DNA of 53,898 bases, taken from the NCBI GenBank assembly GCA_016191085.1, contig JACPPJ010000011.1, positions 1 through 53,898 of the forward strand, in the 5' to 3' direction. The DNA comes from Acidobacteriota bacterium (lineage in GTDB: Bacteria > Acidobacteriota > Terriglobia > 2-12-FULL-54-10). Both the position numbers and the translations under genes were made by a program. Under the pieces are notes generated by a model. That model worked only from the letters and a program-made list of their open reading frames with translations. It was not told the origin of the DNA and made no database searches. Position 1 is the stretch's first letter; each line of letters starts with the position of its first letter. Positions 16,603-26,168 of the stretch are shown here, piece after piece.

Positions 16603-19600
16603 CCTACCCGGACCTCCTCAGTTATCGGCGCCTTCGATTTCTGGCTCATGTAATAGAGCACCGGCACGGCTATGCGCGACAGCAGAGTGGACGCGACCTC
16701 GCCGGCCATCAAAGAGATCGCCAATCCCTGGAATATGGGATCGAACAGAATGACAGACGCGCCCACCACCACGGCCGCCGCCGTCAGCAGCATGGGACGG
16801 AACCGCACCGCGCCCGCATCCACCACGGCTTGTTCCAGCGGCATACCCTGCGCGCGCCGGAGCTGAATGAAGTCCACCAGGATGATGGAATTCCGCACGA
16901 TGATCCCCGCGCCCGCGATAAATCCGATCATCGAAGTCGCCGTGAAGAACGCGCCCGCCAGGGCGTGCGCCGGAAGAATCCCGACGAGCGTCAGCGGGAT
17001 GGGCGCCATGATGACCAGCGGCGTTATAAATGAACCGAACCAGCCCGCCACCAGCACGTATATCAGGATCAGCACAGCGGCGAACGCCAGCCCCAGGTCG
17101 CGGAACACCTCATACGTAATTTGCCATTCGCCGTCCCACTTCACAGCCAGCTTGTTCGATTCCGGCGGCTGAACGGCGGAGTACTGCGCGATCTCATAGC
17201 CTTCCGCAATCCGCAGCGCCGCGATCTTTTGTTTGAGTTGCAGAATCGCGTAGACGGGGCTTTCTTCCGTGCCGGCTACGTCGCCGATGACGTACACTAC
17301 GGGGCGCAGATTCTTTCGATAAATCGTTTTATCAATGATGGATGTGTTCACCCGAACCAATTCGCTGAGTGGGACAGCGGCTCCTCCTGGCGCATTCAGA
17401 TATAGCGCGCTGAGTGCCTCCGCTCCAGAACGGCTGGTTCTCGACAGGCGCACGTGAATGGGAGCATCCTCGCGTTCGCCGGGTTGATGTAGCAGGCCGA
17501 CATCTGCGCCGCCCAGAGCGATCGAGAGCGATTGCGAAACGTCCGAACTGGAAATGCCGCGTAGCGCGGCCTTGTCCTCCTGCACCTCGAAATCAAACTT
17601 CCGCTGGTCCGCAGGCATGTACCAGTCCACGTCCACCACGCCCGGTGTTTGCTCGAACAGGCCGCGGATCTCGCGAGCGATTTCAATCTGCCGCGAGTAG
17701 CTTGGCCCGTACACTTCGGCCACCAGCGTAGAAAGCACCGGCGGTCCCGGTGGAACTTCAGCTATCTTAACGCGCGCGTTCCAGCGCGCCGCGATCTGCT
17801 GTATGGGCGTGCGCATCTGCTTGGCGAGTTCATGGCTCTGCTGGCTTCGCTGGTCCGCCGGCCTCAGGTTCACCTGGATATCCGCCTGGTTTGGAGCGCG
17901 CCGCAGAAAGTAATGCCGCACAAGGCCATTGAAGTTGTACGGACCTGACGTGCCCGCGTAGATCTGATAGTTGACTACTTCTGGCTCGGTACGCAGATAT
18001 GAAGCGATCTCCTGCGCCACGCCCGCCGTGCGCTCCAGCGGCGTGCCCTCGGGCATGTCAATCACCACCTGGAATTCGCTCTTGTTGTCGAACGGCAGCA
18101 TCTTCATTCGCACCAGCTTCAGCGGCACCAGCCAGCAAGCGGCGAGCAGCAGGATCACTACCCCGCCCAGGAACATCCAGCGCCGCGAGCGGCGACCAAT
18201 GAGCGGAGTCATCAGTCGGCGATACAGCCGCGTCGTCCAACCCTCCGCTTCACTACCGTGTGCCTCGCCACCTGTATGCCCGCGAAGCAGGCGCACCGCC
18301 GCCCATGGTGACACGACAAACGCGATCAGCAGCGAGAACACCATGGCCGCCGATGCGCCCACCGGAATCGGCTGCATGTAAGGCCCCATCAATCCGCGCA
18401 CAAAGGCCATCGGCAAAATGGCCGCGATCACCGCGAACGTCGCCATGATGGTGGGGTTGCCGACCTCGTCCACCGCCTCGACCGCAACGTCGGTCCGTGC
18501 ACGCCCGCGGTTTTCCGGTAGCCGGAAATGCCGGACGATATTCTCGACGACGACAATAGCGTCATCCACCAGGATGCCGATCGAGAAGATCAGAGCGAAC
18601 AGAGTCACGCGGTTGAGCGTGTACCCATAGAGCCAGAAGACCGCCAGTGTCAGCGCCAGCGTGACCGGCACGGCGAGCAGCACTACACCCGATTCGCGCC
18701 ACCCCAGCGCGAGCGCAATCAGGAGTGCGACGGAGAGCGTCGCAAGCGCGAGGTGTTTCAGCAGTTCGTCAGATTTATGCTTGGCGGTTTCACCGTAGTT
18801 TCGCGTGACGGTTACTTCCACATCGCGCGGAATGATGTAGCCGCGCACCGACTCCAACTTGTTCAGCACGTCCTCCGCGACCAGCGTGGCGTTCGCGCCT
18901 TTCCTCTTCGCGACAGTCAGCGTCACAGCGGGGAACTCGCCTGTAGCGCTGCCATACAGGACGTAATTGGAAGGCTCTTCGGCGCCGTCTTCCACCTCCG
19001 CCACCTGGCCCAGATAAATGGGGCGCCCATTCACTACACCTGCCACGATTCGCCGCGCATCTTCTGCCGTGCCCACAAATCGTCCGGCCTCGACAGCGAC
19101 CTCATTGTTGCTTTGAGAAAAAACTCCCGCGGGTCCGCGCTGGTTCGATGCCTGTAATGCTCGGACAATTGACGGCGGGTCCAGGTGGAAGGCGACGAGC
19201 TTCTGCGGGTCCAAGGTGACGCGCAACTGGCGGCGCTCGCCGCCGATCAGCGCCATCTCGGAGACATCGTCCGCCTGCTTAATGGCATGCTCGGTTTCGC
19301 TTGCGATTCGGCGAAGCTCGAATCCTGTGTAGCCGCGGCCCCAAAACGTCAGCGCGAGCACCGGCACGTTATCAATGGAGCGTACTTTGATGAGCGGTTG
19401 CGAGACGCCCGGCGGGATGCGGTCGAAGTTCGAATACATTTTGTTGTACGTAAGTACAATCGCATCCTCTTCCTTCACGCCGACGTAATAGCGCACGATC
19501 ACCATCGCCGCGCCGGGCTGGCTGATCGAGTAGACGTATTCGACGCCAGGAATCTCGCGAAGCAGCCGCTCCATCGGCGCAGCCACGCGCTGTTCCACTT

Positions 19601-19805
19601 CCTGCGCTGAGGCGCCAGGCATGGAGACGAACAGATCCAGCATGGGCACGACGATCTGCGGCTCTTCCTCGCGCGGAGTTTGCAGCACCGCGAACCAGCC
19701 CAGCAACACAGCGGAGATGATGATCAGCGGTGTGAGCGGCGAAAGCACAAACGCGTGCGCGATCTTCCCTGCAACGCCCCTGTTTGGCTTGGCTCCGTTA
19801 GTCAT
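16599..19805 (-). CDS. RND efflux pump permease (AcrB/HAE type)
   Basis: The 1068-residue protein is a full-length RND permease. TM1 ([17 protein letters not shown]) is followed by a large periplasmic loop, the TM2-6 group with the proton-relay acids in [17 protein letters not shown], a second periplasmic loop, and the TM8-12 group ([20 protein letters not shown]). It drives efflux of hydrophobic compounds or ions across both membranes with proton motive force, together with the adaptor and TolC protein encoded upstream. Start and stop each overlap a neighbour by four bases. The substrate cannot be told. The Met triads of copper pumps were not recognised, and the paired aspartates in TM4 favour the HAE class. 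Confidence 0.93.
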   Translation of the reverse strand: MTNGAKPNRGVAGKIAHAFVLSPLTPLIIISAVLLGWFAVLQTPREEEPQIVVPMLDLFVSMPGASAQEVEQRVAAPMERLLREIPGVEYVYSISQPGAAMVIVRYYVGVKEEDAIVLTYNKMYSNFDRIPPGVSQPLIKVRSIDNVPVLALTFWGRGYTGFELRRIASETEHAIKQADDVSEMALIGGERRQLRVTLDPQKLVAFHLDPPSIVRALQASNQRGPAGVFSQSNNEVAVEAGRFVGTAEDARRIVAGVVNGRPIYLGQVAEVEDGAEEPSNYVLYGSATGEFPAVTLTVAKRKGANATLVAEDVLNKLESVRGYIIPRDVEVTVTRNYGETAKHKSDELLKHLALATLSVALLIALALGWRESGVVLLAVPVTLALTLAVFWLYGYTLNRVTLFALIFSIGILVDDAIVVVENIVRHFRLPENRGRARTDVAVEAVDEVGNPTIMATFAVIAAILPMAFVRGLMGPYMQPIPVGASAAMVFSLLIAFVVSPWAAVRLLRGHTGGEAHGSEAEGWTTRLYRRLMTPLIGRRSRRWMFLGGVVILLLAACWLVPLKLVRMKMLPFDNKSEFQVVIDMPEGTPLERTAGVAQEIASYLRTEPEVVNYQIYAGTSGPYNFNGLVRHYFLRRAPNQADIQVNLRPADQRSQQSHELAKQMRTPIQQIAARWNARVKIAEVPPGPPVLSTLVAEVYGPSYSRQIEIAREIRGLFEQTPGVVDVDWYMPADQRKFDFEVQEDKAALRGISSSDVSQSLSIALGGADVGLLHQPGEREDAPIHVRLSRTSRSGAEALSALYLNAPGGAAVPLSELVRVNTSIIDKTIYRKNLRPVVYVIGDVAGTEESPVYAILQLKQKIAALRIAEGYEIAQYSAVQPPESNKLAVKWDGEWQITYEVFRDLGLAFAAVLILIYVLVAGWFGSFITPLVIMAPIPLTLVGILPAHALAGAFFTATSMIGFIAGAGIIVRNSIILVDFIQLRRAQGMPLEQAVVDAGAVRFRPMLLTAAAVVVGASVILFDPIFQGLAISLMAGEVASTLLSRIAVPVLYYMSQKSKAPITEEVRVG

Positions 19806-20998
19806 GGCTCGTCTACTCGTTTGCCGTCGAGTTCGCGGCTGCCCGGATCGAGCACAATGCGTTCCGTCTCGCCAAGACCGGAGAGAACTTCCAGTCGTTC
19901 TCCGTTCCGCTCACCGCCGCGTTCCGCGACCGTCACGATGCGCCAGCGCAGCAGTCCGTCTGGGCTGGCGACATACACACCGCGGAGTTGCCCGCGTTGG
20001 AGAATCGCAGTACGCGGAACAGTGATGGCCGTGCGTTCGCCGCGGGCGAACCATGCGCGGCCAAAAAGCCCCGAGCGTACTCCGGGTGCGCGCGGCAGAT
20101 CCAGCCGCACTCGCGCCGTCTGCGACTGTGGATCGGCGGCGGGCTCGATCTCCGCGACGGTTCCTTCGAACTCCCGGCCCGGCAGGGCATCCAGCCGCAC
20201 GCGAGCCTTGCTGCCACGAATGATCGCCGCTGCATCAGCCGAGGGCACATTCGCTTCCAGACGGTAACGCGAGCTGTCCTCAATGACAAGCAGGAGTTCA
20301 CCTGGCATGGCCATGGCGCCCGGCTCCACGTTGCGCCGCAGCACTAATCCGTCGAATGGAGCAACGATGCGTGAATAGCTCGACATGGTTTCGGCAACGT
20401 GACCCTCTGCCTCGGCTCGTTGATAGGCCGCTGCGGCCTGCCGCTGCCGCGCCAGCGCGGCTTCGACTGAAGCTGCGGCGAAGCGCTGCTTCGCCTCAAC
20501 CTCGTCGAACTCCTGCGGCGCAACGGCGTTCTTTTCGCGCAAGGCCCGGTACCGCTCAAGAGTTTTCTCTGCAATTTCCGCCTGCGCCTGTGCGGCTGCC
20601 AAAGAACGTACCGCCTCTTCGCGGGCGGCGGCGGCTTCGTCCAGCGCGGCTCGCGCCGAGCTTTGCCGTGAGGTCATTTCGCGCTCGTCGAGTTGAATTA
20701 ACAAATGGCCCGACTTGACCGTATCACCTTCACGCACTGTCACCTGCTGCACGGTGCCCATGGTGCGCGCACTGATCTGCGCGGTTCGGAACGAAGCTAC
20801 AGTGCCCGGAGCCTCGATTTCGATCGGCACCGTTTGGAGCCGGATGGTTTCCAGGCGTATGCCGGTGACGATTTCAGCAGGAGGAGGCGCCGCGGCGGGT
20901 TTTGTCGAGCAAGCTGCCAATGCGAGGAACACAGCTAAGCTGATGGCGGCGAGCACGCGATTCCATCGAACTCCGGCTTCAAATCCCCGATCCTTCAT
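19802..20998 (-). CDS. RND periplasmic adaptor (membrane fusion) lipoprotein
   Basis: The 398-residue protein has a lipobox (LALAAC, Cys30) behind a hydrophobic leader. A split biotinyl-lipoyl domain ([20 protein letters not shown], then [17 protein letters not shown]) encloses an alpha-helical hairpin rich in Ala/Glu/Arg. It bridges the RND permease and the TolC channel in the periplasm. It overlaps the tolC-type gene by four bases and the permease by four bases. Confidence 0.92.
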   Translation of the reverse strand: MKDRGFEAGVRWNRVLAAISLAVFLALAACSTKPAAAPPPAEIVTGIRLETIRLQTVPIEIEAPGTVASFRTAQISARTMGTVQQVTVREGDTVKSGHLLIQLDEREMTSRQSSARAALDEAAAAREEAVRSLAAAQAQAEIAEKTLERYRALREKNAVAPQEFDEVEAKQRFAAASVEAALARQRQAAAAYQRAEAEGHVAETMSSYSRIVAPFDGLVLRRNVEPGAMAMPGELLLVIEDSSRYRLEANVPSADAAAIIRGSKARVRLDALPGREFEGTVAEIEPAADPQSQTARVRLDLPRAPGVRSGLFGRAWFARGERTAITVPRTAILQRGQLRGVYVASPDGLLRWRIVTVAERGGERNGERLEVLSGLGETERIVLDPGSRELDGKRVDEP

Positions 20999-22356
20999 CG
21001 CTGACCTCCCGGATGCAGCAGGCTGGAGTTGACGGTCAGCCGTCCGGCGGCACGCTCGAGCCGCGCGCGAGCAGCCTGCCAGTCGCCGAGAGCGGCCACA
21101 CGCGCGGTTGCGGCATCGAGCTGCGCCGCCTGTGCGCGCAACAGTTCGGTGATGGTGACCAGCCCTGCATCATAACGGCTCTGCACGATGCGAAGGCTTT
21201 CACGGGCCTGCTCCACTGCTTGACGAGCCGCCTCGGCGCGCTGGGCCGCCGATTGCGTCTCGAGCCACCCTTGCCGCACTTCCAGGCGCACGCCCGAGCG
21301 CAACCATTGTAGGTTGCTCTCGGATTGACGCTCGCGAGCCTGCGCTTCGGCGATTGCGTAGCGCCTGGCGCCACCGGAAAAAACATTCCAGTCGAGTTTC
21401 GCGCCCGCGCTCCAGTTCGCTCCCGAAGGGCCGCTCAGCGTTTCTGCGTCGCGTTCGAAATTAGCAAAAGCGCCTAATCGCGGTCCGAACTCCGCCTTCG
21501 CAAGCCGCTTGCCGGCCACGACCGCCTGCTGCTCCATCTGGGCAGCAAGGAGGGCGGGCCGCTCTTTCAGAGCGACGTTCTCCCACTCTTGCAAACTCAT
21601 CGCGGGTGCCTCCGGCTCGGCCAGTTCTTCGGAGGGCTGGGGGCGCAACTCTTCCGGCGGCGCGCCCATTTCGCGGCTGAGCGTCAACAGCGCCAGATCC
21701 AAAGCGTTCGCGGCCCGCAACTCGCGGTCCTTCATCTGCGCCCGGAACACCTGCGCGCTGAGCAGATCGGACGTTACGACCAGCCCGACCTCCTGTCGCG
21801 ATGCAACCTGCTGCTCGCCGGCCTCGGCGCTGCGCACCGCCTCGCGCGCCGCGGCGAGATTCTGCCGGGCCACGAGCACAGACGAGTAAGCCTGGATGAC
21901 CCGTAGTATAAGGTCCTGTCTGGCCTGCTCGATCTGGTGTTCGGCCGCAGTCTGTGCGTCTCTTGCGCCGCTGATGCGCCAGCGCGTGCGTCCAAAATCG
22001 AAGAGCAACACCTGCCCGTCGAACCGCGCCTGAAAATTGTCGAGCGGGTGCGGAGCGTTGAGCTGCGACAGCGCGAAATGAGCGGCCGTGAACTGGCGCT
22101 GCGTCAAGAGCGTGCCGAAGACGTATACCTGGTTGTTGCCTCGCGTGAACGCTTGCGAGAAATCCAGGCGAGGGAATCGGGATGCCTTCACCTGTCCCAA
22201 GCGCGCCTCCGCCACCGCGCTTTCCTGCTCTACGGCTTTCAGTGCCGGGTTGTGGCTCAGGGCCGAACGCACCGCCTGCTCTAGCGTGAGGCTCTCCTGC
22301 GCCCGCAGAGCAACGGGCAGAAATGCCAGCGACAGGAGCAGCCAGTTCCTTTTCAT
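20995..22356 (-). CDS. TolC-family outer-membrane efflux protein
   Basis: The 453-residue protein has a signal peptide (LLLSLAFLPVALRAQE) and the two repeated coiled-coil halves of the TolC family. Each half begins with a typical LTLEQAVRSALSHNPALKAVEQE or NVALKERPALLAAQMEQQ segment. It forms the outer-membrane exit duct of the pump. It starts four bases after the regulator's stop and overlaps the adaptor gene. Confidence 0.92.
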   Translation of the reverse strand: MKRNWLLLSLAFLPVALRAQESLTLEQAVRSALSHNPALKAVEQESAVAEARLGQVKASRFPRLDFSQAFTRGNNQVYVFGTLLTQRQFTAAHFALSQLNAPHPLDNFQARFDGQVLLFDFGRTRWRISGARDAQTAAEHQIEQARQDLILRVIQAYSSVLVARQNLAAAREAVRSAEAGEQQVASRQEVGLVVTSDLLSAQVFRAQMKDRELRAANALDLALLTLSREMGAPPEELRPQPSEELAEPEAPAMSLQEWENVALKERPALLAAQMEQQAVVAGKRLAKAEFGPRLGAFANFERDAETLSGPSGANWSAGAKLDWNVFSGGARRYAIAEAQARERQSESNLQWLRSGVRLEVRQGWLETQSAAQRAEAARQAVEQARESLRIVQSRYDAGLVTITELLRAQAAQLDAATARVAALGDWQAARARLERAAGRLTVNSSLLHPGGQR

Positions 22357-22359
22357 GGT

Positions 22360-22815
22360 TCATTCCGATTTCTGGGCGTTAGACCTCGGGCCGCGCGGCT
22401 TGCGCGGCAGGAATGTCTCTGCAAGACGCGCGCTGTGGTGCAGCCGCAGCGCCAGCACTTCGCGGATGCCGGAGCAGGCCGCTCCGATTTCGCAAAAAGC
22501 CAAGCTGTACAGCGCCTCGCGGCCGCGCGAGCGGCCGTCAACGAGTCCCACCTGTCGCAGCGCCTTGAGATGCCGCGAGAGATTTACCTTTCCTATGCCG
22601 AGGAGCCGCCGCAACTCCGACGCGGGTAGTTCGCCATTCTTCAGCAGATCAATGATGGCCAGCCGCTCCGGGTGACCCAGCACGCGGCATATCTCGGCTT
22701 GCAGCCGATAAATGGGTTGCCGCTCGGCCAAAGAGTGTGTGTGGTTTGACCCGGCGCGCACAGACGCTTTGCCGGACCTATGAGTGTTGGTCGTCTTCGG
22801 GGGTTTGCGAGCCAT
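22360..22815 (-). CDS. ArsR-family repressor of the efflux operon
   Basis: The start at 22815 (MARKPPK) gives 151 residues. The winged helix-turn-helix reads QAEICRVLGHPERLAIIDLL, ASELRRLLGIGKVNLSRHLKALRQVGLV. C-terminal cysteines in AFCEIGAACSG could sense metal or reactive sulfur, but the ligand is not evident. It is the first gene of a five-gene overlapping unit with the pump. Such repressors usually bind a palindrome upstream of their own operon; a good candidate lies at 22919-22948. Confidence 0.87.
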   Translation of the reverse strand: MARKPPKTTNTHRSGKASVRAGSNHTHSLAERQPIYRLQAEICRVLGHPERLAIIDLLKNGELPASELRRLLGIGKVNLSRHLKALRQVGLVDGRSRGREALYSLAFCEIGAACSGIREVLALRLHHSARLAETFLPRKPRGPRSNAQKSE

Positions 22816-22918
22816 ACTATGGCAACAGCAAATCCGGGTCCTAACGGAACGGCTCAGGAGCAATGACTTAGCGAGACGGGTGAACGGGCGGGTTGCGTTA
22901 AATACCGCAGTGCAGGGA

Positions 22919-22948
22919 AGTTACACACAGTTGCAATCTTGTGTAACT
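22919..22948. promoter_or_regulatory. Palindromic candidate operator upstream of arsR-RND operon
   Basis: AGTTACACA (22919-22927) and TGTGTAACT (22940-22948) are perfect inverted repeats separated by 12 bases. The site lies about 104 bases before the regulator's start codon, where the operon promoter is expected. Arm length and position fit an ArsR-type dimer site. Confidence 0.55.
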
Positions 22949-23266
22949 ATGCAAGAGTGATAGCCGCGGCGAGTGCTGCGCCGTACGTGAGACTAATCCT
23001 CTAGCGAGCAGGCGTGCGCTTTGCGGGGCCGCAACAAAAATGCTTTGGCAATCATCGCCTCGATTTTGCTCTTACCTCGACTGAAGCAACTGAGTGAGTT
23101 CGGGCCGCGGAATTCGACCAAGTGGACATCTGCTGTAGGAGACGCCGTGAGGCTAGCCGAGCAGATTATACAGTAAGGTGGAGAACCTGTGCTCAGGTCC
23201 AAAGACGCGGGGAGGAATCGGTTACGTGAGGACCCGCCTTGAAGTAGATGCCAGTAGAAGTAGACA
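22949..23266. other. Gene-free stretch
   Basis: This stretch lies between the palindrome and the end of the Crp/Fnr gene. I see no convincing reading frame, RNA gene or terminator in it. Confidence 0.4.
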
Positions 23267-24142
23267 TCAGAAGGGGATGTATCCTGGCTTTCTTGGACTA
23301 TCGAATTCCTTGCGGACGGCTCCGTAACATTCGCAAACGGCCGCTTCCAGCCCAACCCGGTTCACTACCGTTACGTTTGCTCTTGTATAACGTATGTAAC
23401 CCGCCGTACGAAATTCGTGCGCCGCTTTGGCGACCTCTGGCCGGGCGCTTCCAAGGAGGCCGGACATGAACTCTTGGGTGATGCTGAATTCCGCAGGTCC
23501 GGTGTGGTCGTGGATACTCAACAGCAGCCATGCCAGTCGCTGGCTCACATTATGAATGCGGTTACATGCTACATGCTGAGATATCGTGAATATTTGCCGC
23601 CTGATCGAGTGCAGCACGGCTTTGTGAAAGACGCCGGGCTGCCTGAATTCCTGTAGAAACATTTCGGCAGGCATCCGCAACGCTGTGCCCGAGATGCAGA
23701 TGATTGCCTGGTGGGCAGCATTTTGGGATCCCAAGGCCAAATAGATGCCCAGCATTCCGCTTCTGCCGATCTGCGCCACCTGTACCGTAGTTCCGTTTTC
23801 CATGTCGGCCAACACTGAGACGAGGCAGGTCTCCGGGAAGTAAACGTGCCGGAACGGGCGGGCGGTCTCATACAGGACTTGTTCCCGCGCCAGGTTCACA
23901 CGCACCAAGTGCCGGGTGAGGCGACTGAATTGGTCAGCGGGAAGGGCTGCCAGTATTGCATTTGAGGAAGCGTGTAAGGGTTGGGAAGTCATGCCGAGCG
24001 CATGGCTCTGCCGCTCGCCATATTTGGATAACTGGTGCGCCCGTTCGGCGACGAAATACTGATCCCGCATGCGCTTGGCAGCATCAGAAATGGTACTGAG
24101 GCGAAGTGTTTTGGCTGGTTCTACGCGAATGCTCCGGGGCAT
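23267..24142 (-). CDS. Crp/Fnr-family regulator
   Basis: The ATG at 24142 (MPRSIRVEP) is chosen because AGGAG stands five bases upstream. This gives 291 residues with a roughly 60-residue N-terminal extension before the sensor domain. The sensor barrel (LAREQVLYETARPFRHVYFPETCLVSVLADMENG) and a winged helix-turn-helix (SITQEFMSGLLGSARPEVAKAAHEFRTAGYI) follow. The class is common in acidobacteria and rhizobia. The ligand is unknown. It is 175 bases downstream of another Crp/Fnr gene on the same strand. Confidence 0.88.
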   Translation of the reverse strand: MPRSIRVEPAKTLRLSTISDAAKRMRDQYFVAERAHQLSKYGERQSHALGMTSQPLHASSNAILAALPADQFSRLTRHLVRVNLAREQVLYETARPFRHVYFPETCLVSVLADMENGTTVQVAQIGRSGMLGIYLALGSQNAAHQAIICISGTALRMPAEMFLQEFRQPGVFHKAVLHSIRRQIFTISQHVACNRIHNVSQRLAWLLLSIHDHTGPAEFSITQEFMSGLLGSARPEVAKAAHEFRTAGYIRYTRANVTVVNRVGLEAAVCECYGAVRKEFDSPRKPGYIPF

Positions 24143-24317
24143 TGATGCTCCTGATGGGCTCAAGGGAGGGGCGGTATCGCCGACGATCACTGCCTGAGTT
24201 AAGTACGTAAACTGCTTCAATGAACGCGAGAGCGCCAGTCCTCAGTTCACTCCCCTGCCTCTGTTTGAGAACCGGCGCTATGGATCCGATGCCGGTGCTT
24301 CCACTCGCGGCGGGAAA

Positions 24318-25031
24318 TTAGCCATGGGTAAAGTGCTGCAGCGCTGAAGGGTTCTGGATAAACAGAGTCGAGCCTTTGAGCGTGAGCAAACGTTGGTGCC
24401 GAAATCCAGACAACGTTCTCGTCACGGTCTCACGCGAAGCGCCAATCATTTGCCCGATCTCTTCGTGCGTGAGCGTCAGCTTGGCGCGCAGGCCCTGCCC
24501 CGACGGCTGCCCGTTGGAGGCCCACTCCAGCAGGAATCCGGCCAGCTTCTTGGGCGCGGAATGTAGCAGTCCCAACGCACGCACCTGCTCGCACGCGGTA
24601 CGGTAATCCACCCCCAACTGTTTGGCAGCCTGCAGCGCGGCCCCTGGATGATCGCGCAGGAACTGCAGGAAATTTTCGCGTCTCGCGAAAGCCACCTGCG
24701 AAAGCTCCAGGGTCTCGGCGGTTGATTGGCAAGGCTCGCCGGAAACGACCGAGTGCAGCCCGACCACGTCGCCTGCGTTTGCGATGCGTAGAATTACCGT
24801 TTTGCCTTCGGCGGATGTCATGGACAGTTTGACGCGACCCTTCAGGACAAGATAAACGCCTCGAGGAGGGTCCTCCTCAGCGAACAATACTGCACCTTCC
24901 GGATATGAGCTTGTATATAAAATCGAGATAAGAGACCTGCGCGAATCCGGTGGCAGGCTACAAAAGAACCCCTCCGGGCCGGAACAACCGATACAATCTT
25001 CCTTTAATTCCATAGCAACGGGGATGCCCAT
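24318..25031 (-). CDS. Crp/Fnr-family regulator with N-terminal Cys cluster
   Basis: The 237-residue protein begins at ATG 25031 with GAAGGAG seven bases upstream. Three cysteines lie at the N-terminus (C13-x2-C16-x7-C24), and a fourth, C101, lies in the sensor barrel (SGEPCQST). This resembles the four-Cys arrangement of oxygen-sensing FNR, although the third spacing is 7 rather than 5 and C101 does not align exactly with FNR Cys122. The winged helix-turn-helix (LTHEEIGQMIGASRETVTRTLSGFRHQRLL) has the family Arg-Glu-x-x-Thr-Arg. An Fe-S sensor for oxygen or NO is possible but unproven. It follows the STAS gene by 17 bases and is probably co-transcribed with it and the receiver gene. Confidence 0.88.
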   Translation of the reverse strand: MGIPVAMELKEDCIGCSGPEGFFCSLPPDSRRSLISILYTSSYPEGAVLFAEEDPPRGVYLVLKGRVKLSMTSAEGKTVILRIANAGDVVGLHSVVSGEPCQSTAETLELSQVAFARRENFLQFLRDHPGAALQAAKQLGVDYRTACEQVRALGLLHSAPKKLAGFLLEWASNGQPSGQGLRAKLTLTHEEIGQMIGASRETVTRTLSGFRHQRLLTLKGSTLFIQNPSALQHFTHG

Positions 25032-25048
25032 ACGTAACTCCTTCGCTT

Positions 25049-25324
25049 CTAACGCCCAGCCCTGATTTCATCAATGATATATTTCACCAGCAATTGCGGC
25101 TCTTTGAGCGTCGCGCCCCGGTCTAACAAGTCGCTCAAGAGCTTCTTGCCTTCTCCATCTACAAACGTGACCCCGGATAGATCCAGAGTCAGGTCTCGCG
25201 CCGCTTTACCGCAACAAAGGCTTTGGCAAACCTTATCAAATTCGCCGACCCACTCGCCGGCCAGTTTTCCGTCCAGACGAACTTTGGGGGAACCGTTACT
25301 GTTCTGGACTGTGATCTTGAGCAT
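25049..25324 (-). CDS. STAS-domain protein
   Basis: The 91-residue protein matches the STAS fold (anti-sigma-factor antagonist type): KVRLDGKLAGEWVGEFDKV, then DLTLDLSGVTFVDGEGKKLL. In SpoIIAA the corresponding loop is DSSG, with Ser58 phosphorylated. Here the loop is D-G-E-G, so the acceptor is replaced by Glu58. It therefore cannot be switched by Ser phosphorylation. It lies between a degenerate receiver gene (31 bases upstream) and a Crp/Fnr gene. The partner is unknown. Confidence 0.82.
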   Translation of the reverse strand: MLKITVQNSNGSPKVRLDGKLAGEWVGEFDKVCQSLCCGKAARDLTLDLSGVTFVDGEGKKLLSDLLDRGATLKEPQLLVKYIIDEIRAGR

Positions 25325-25355
25325 TTAGCCGATCCTTCTTTCTCTGCGGCCGCGC

Positions 25356-25751
25356 TTACGCCGCCTGATACGTTGTGTGGCGGCTCTCCATTACGCTGGT
25401 AACGATCCATCCAATTTCGATGGCGGAAAACGGCGGCGCGATGAAATCGGCAGCGCCGGCCTCCATGGCGTCCATGAAGGTCTCGTAATCGATGACCTCC
25501 GAGACGACGATCACTGGAGCCGGTGCCGCTTTCCCTGCCGCCATTCCGATAAGCGTCGCAAAGGTTGCATCAGGAAGCGTGACTTCGCTGAAGACCAGTT
25601 GCGGGGCGTCGGGCTGCTCGAGACGTTCCCGTGCATGACTGCACGTTGGAGCAAGCTCGGAGGTAATTCCTGCCAGTTCGAGGGCAGTTTGAAGCTCTTG
25701 AGAGAGACCCTCACGGCAACTAACTATCAACGCTGTGAGCTGCTCTCCCAT
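25356..25751 (-). CDS. Degenerate receiver-domain protein
   Basis: Starting at ATG 25751, the 131-residue protein has the receiver fold (LTALIVSCREGLSQELQTALELAG, LVFSEVTLPDATF, PVIVVSEVIDYETFMDAMEAGAADFIAPPFSAIEI). The catalytic residues are changed: the acidic pair is Ser-Cys (11-12), the phospho-accepting Asp is Glu56, and the Lys of the KPF motif is Pro. It should not be phosphorylated and may be locked in one state. It is first in a probable operon with the STAS and Crp/Fnr genes. Confidence 0.82.
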   Translation of the reverse strand: MGEQLTALIVSCREGLSQELQTALELAGITSELAPTCSHARERLEQPDAPQLVFSEVTLPDATFATLIGMAAGKAAPAPVIVVSEVIDYETFMDAMEAGAADFIAPPFSAIEIGWIVTSVMESRHTTYQAA

Positions 25752-25827
25752 GCTTCTTACCTCTTTCAGAATGACGGTGCACCATAACACAGGGCAATCC
25801 GGTGGCCAGCCGCCAGTTGAGGCTAAT

Positions 25828-25839
25828 TTGTTGCAACAA
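25828..25839. promoter_or_regulatory. 12-base palindrome upstream of receiver/STAS/Crp genes
   Basis: TTGTTGCAACAA is a perfect palindrome about 77 bases before the receiver start, and a related half site, TTGTAACA, follows on the plus strand. It is a candidate operator with no known protein. Confidence 0.35.
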
Positions 25840-25972
25840 TGAGAGTTGTAACACAAAAGATTAATCGACTAGCATCTAAGTGCCAAAGCGCTACGCCAAT
25901 ATATTGCCATTTGACAGAATGTTGTCACAATTACGACATCCGCCTGTTAGTCATATCGACGCGATGACACCG

Positions 25973-26168
25973 GGTATCAGTTTGAAAACGGAAGGGCACG
26001 ACTTCAGTCGTGCCGGTGCAATTAGCAAAGCGAGGCGCTCCAGCGCCTGAGGTGCAGACCTCAGAAGCGGCTAAAGCCGCACCGGCACATTCCGTTTCGG
26101 CATGGCTGAAGCCATGCCCTTCCGGATTTCACGGATCAGAAGCGCCGAAATTCAAACTGACCCAGCAC
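25973..26168 (+). repeat. Repeat B, copy 1 (chain of hairpins)
   Basis: CAGTTTGAA (25978-25986) and TTCAAACTG (26151-26159) form terminal inverted repeats. Between them are five small palindromes in a row: GGCACGAC/GTCGTGCC, AGGCGCT/AGCGCCT, GAGGT/ACCTC, GCGGCT/AGCCGC and GGCATGGCT/AGCCATGCC. Nearly the whole element recurs inverted at the right end of the window. There is no coding capacity, and the form is that of a small non-autonomous mobile element. Confidence 0.85.

Noticed and set aside
21461-22363. 300-residue minus-strand frame overlapping the tolC gene
   Set aside because: A shadow frame in high-GC DNA, Arg/Ala/Gly-rich; the overlapping TolC frame has clear family features.
25870-25895. 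Minus-strand TTGGCAC...TGC resembling a sigma-54 promoter
   Set aside because: The GG and GC elements are nine instead of ten bases apart and the -12 element is incomplete.
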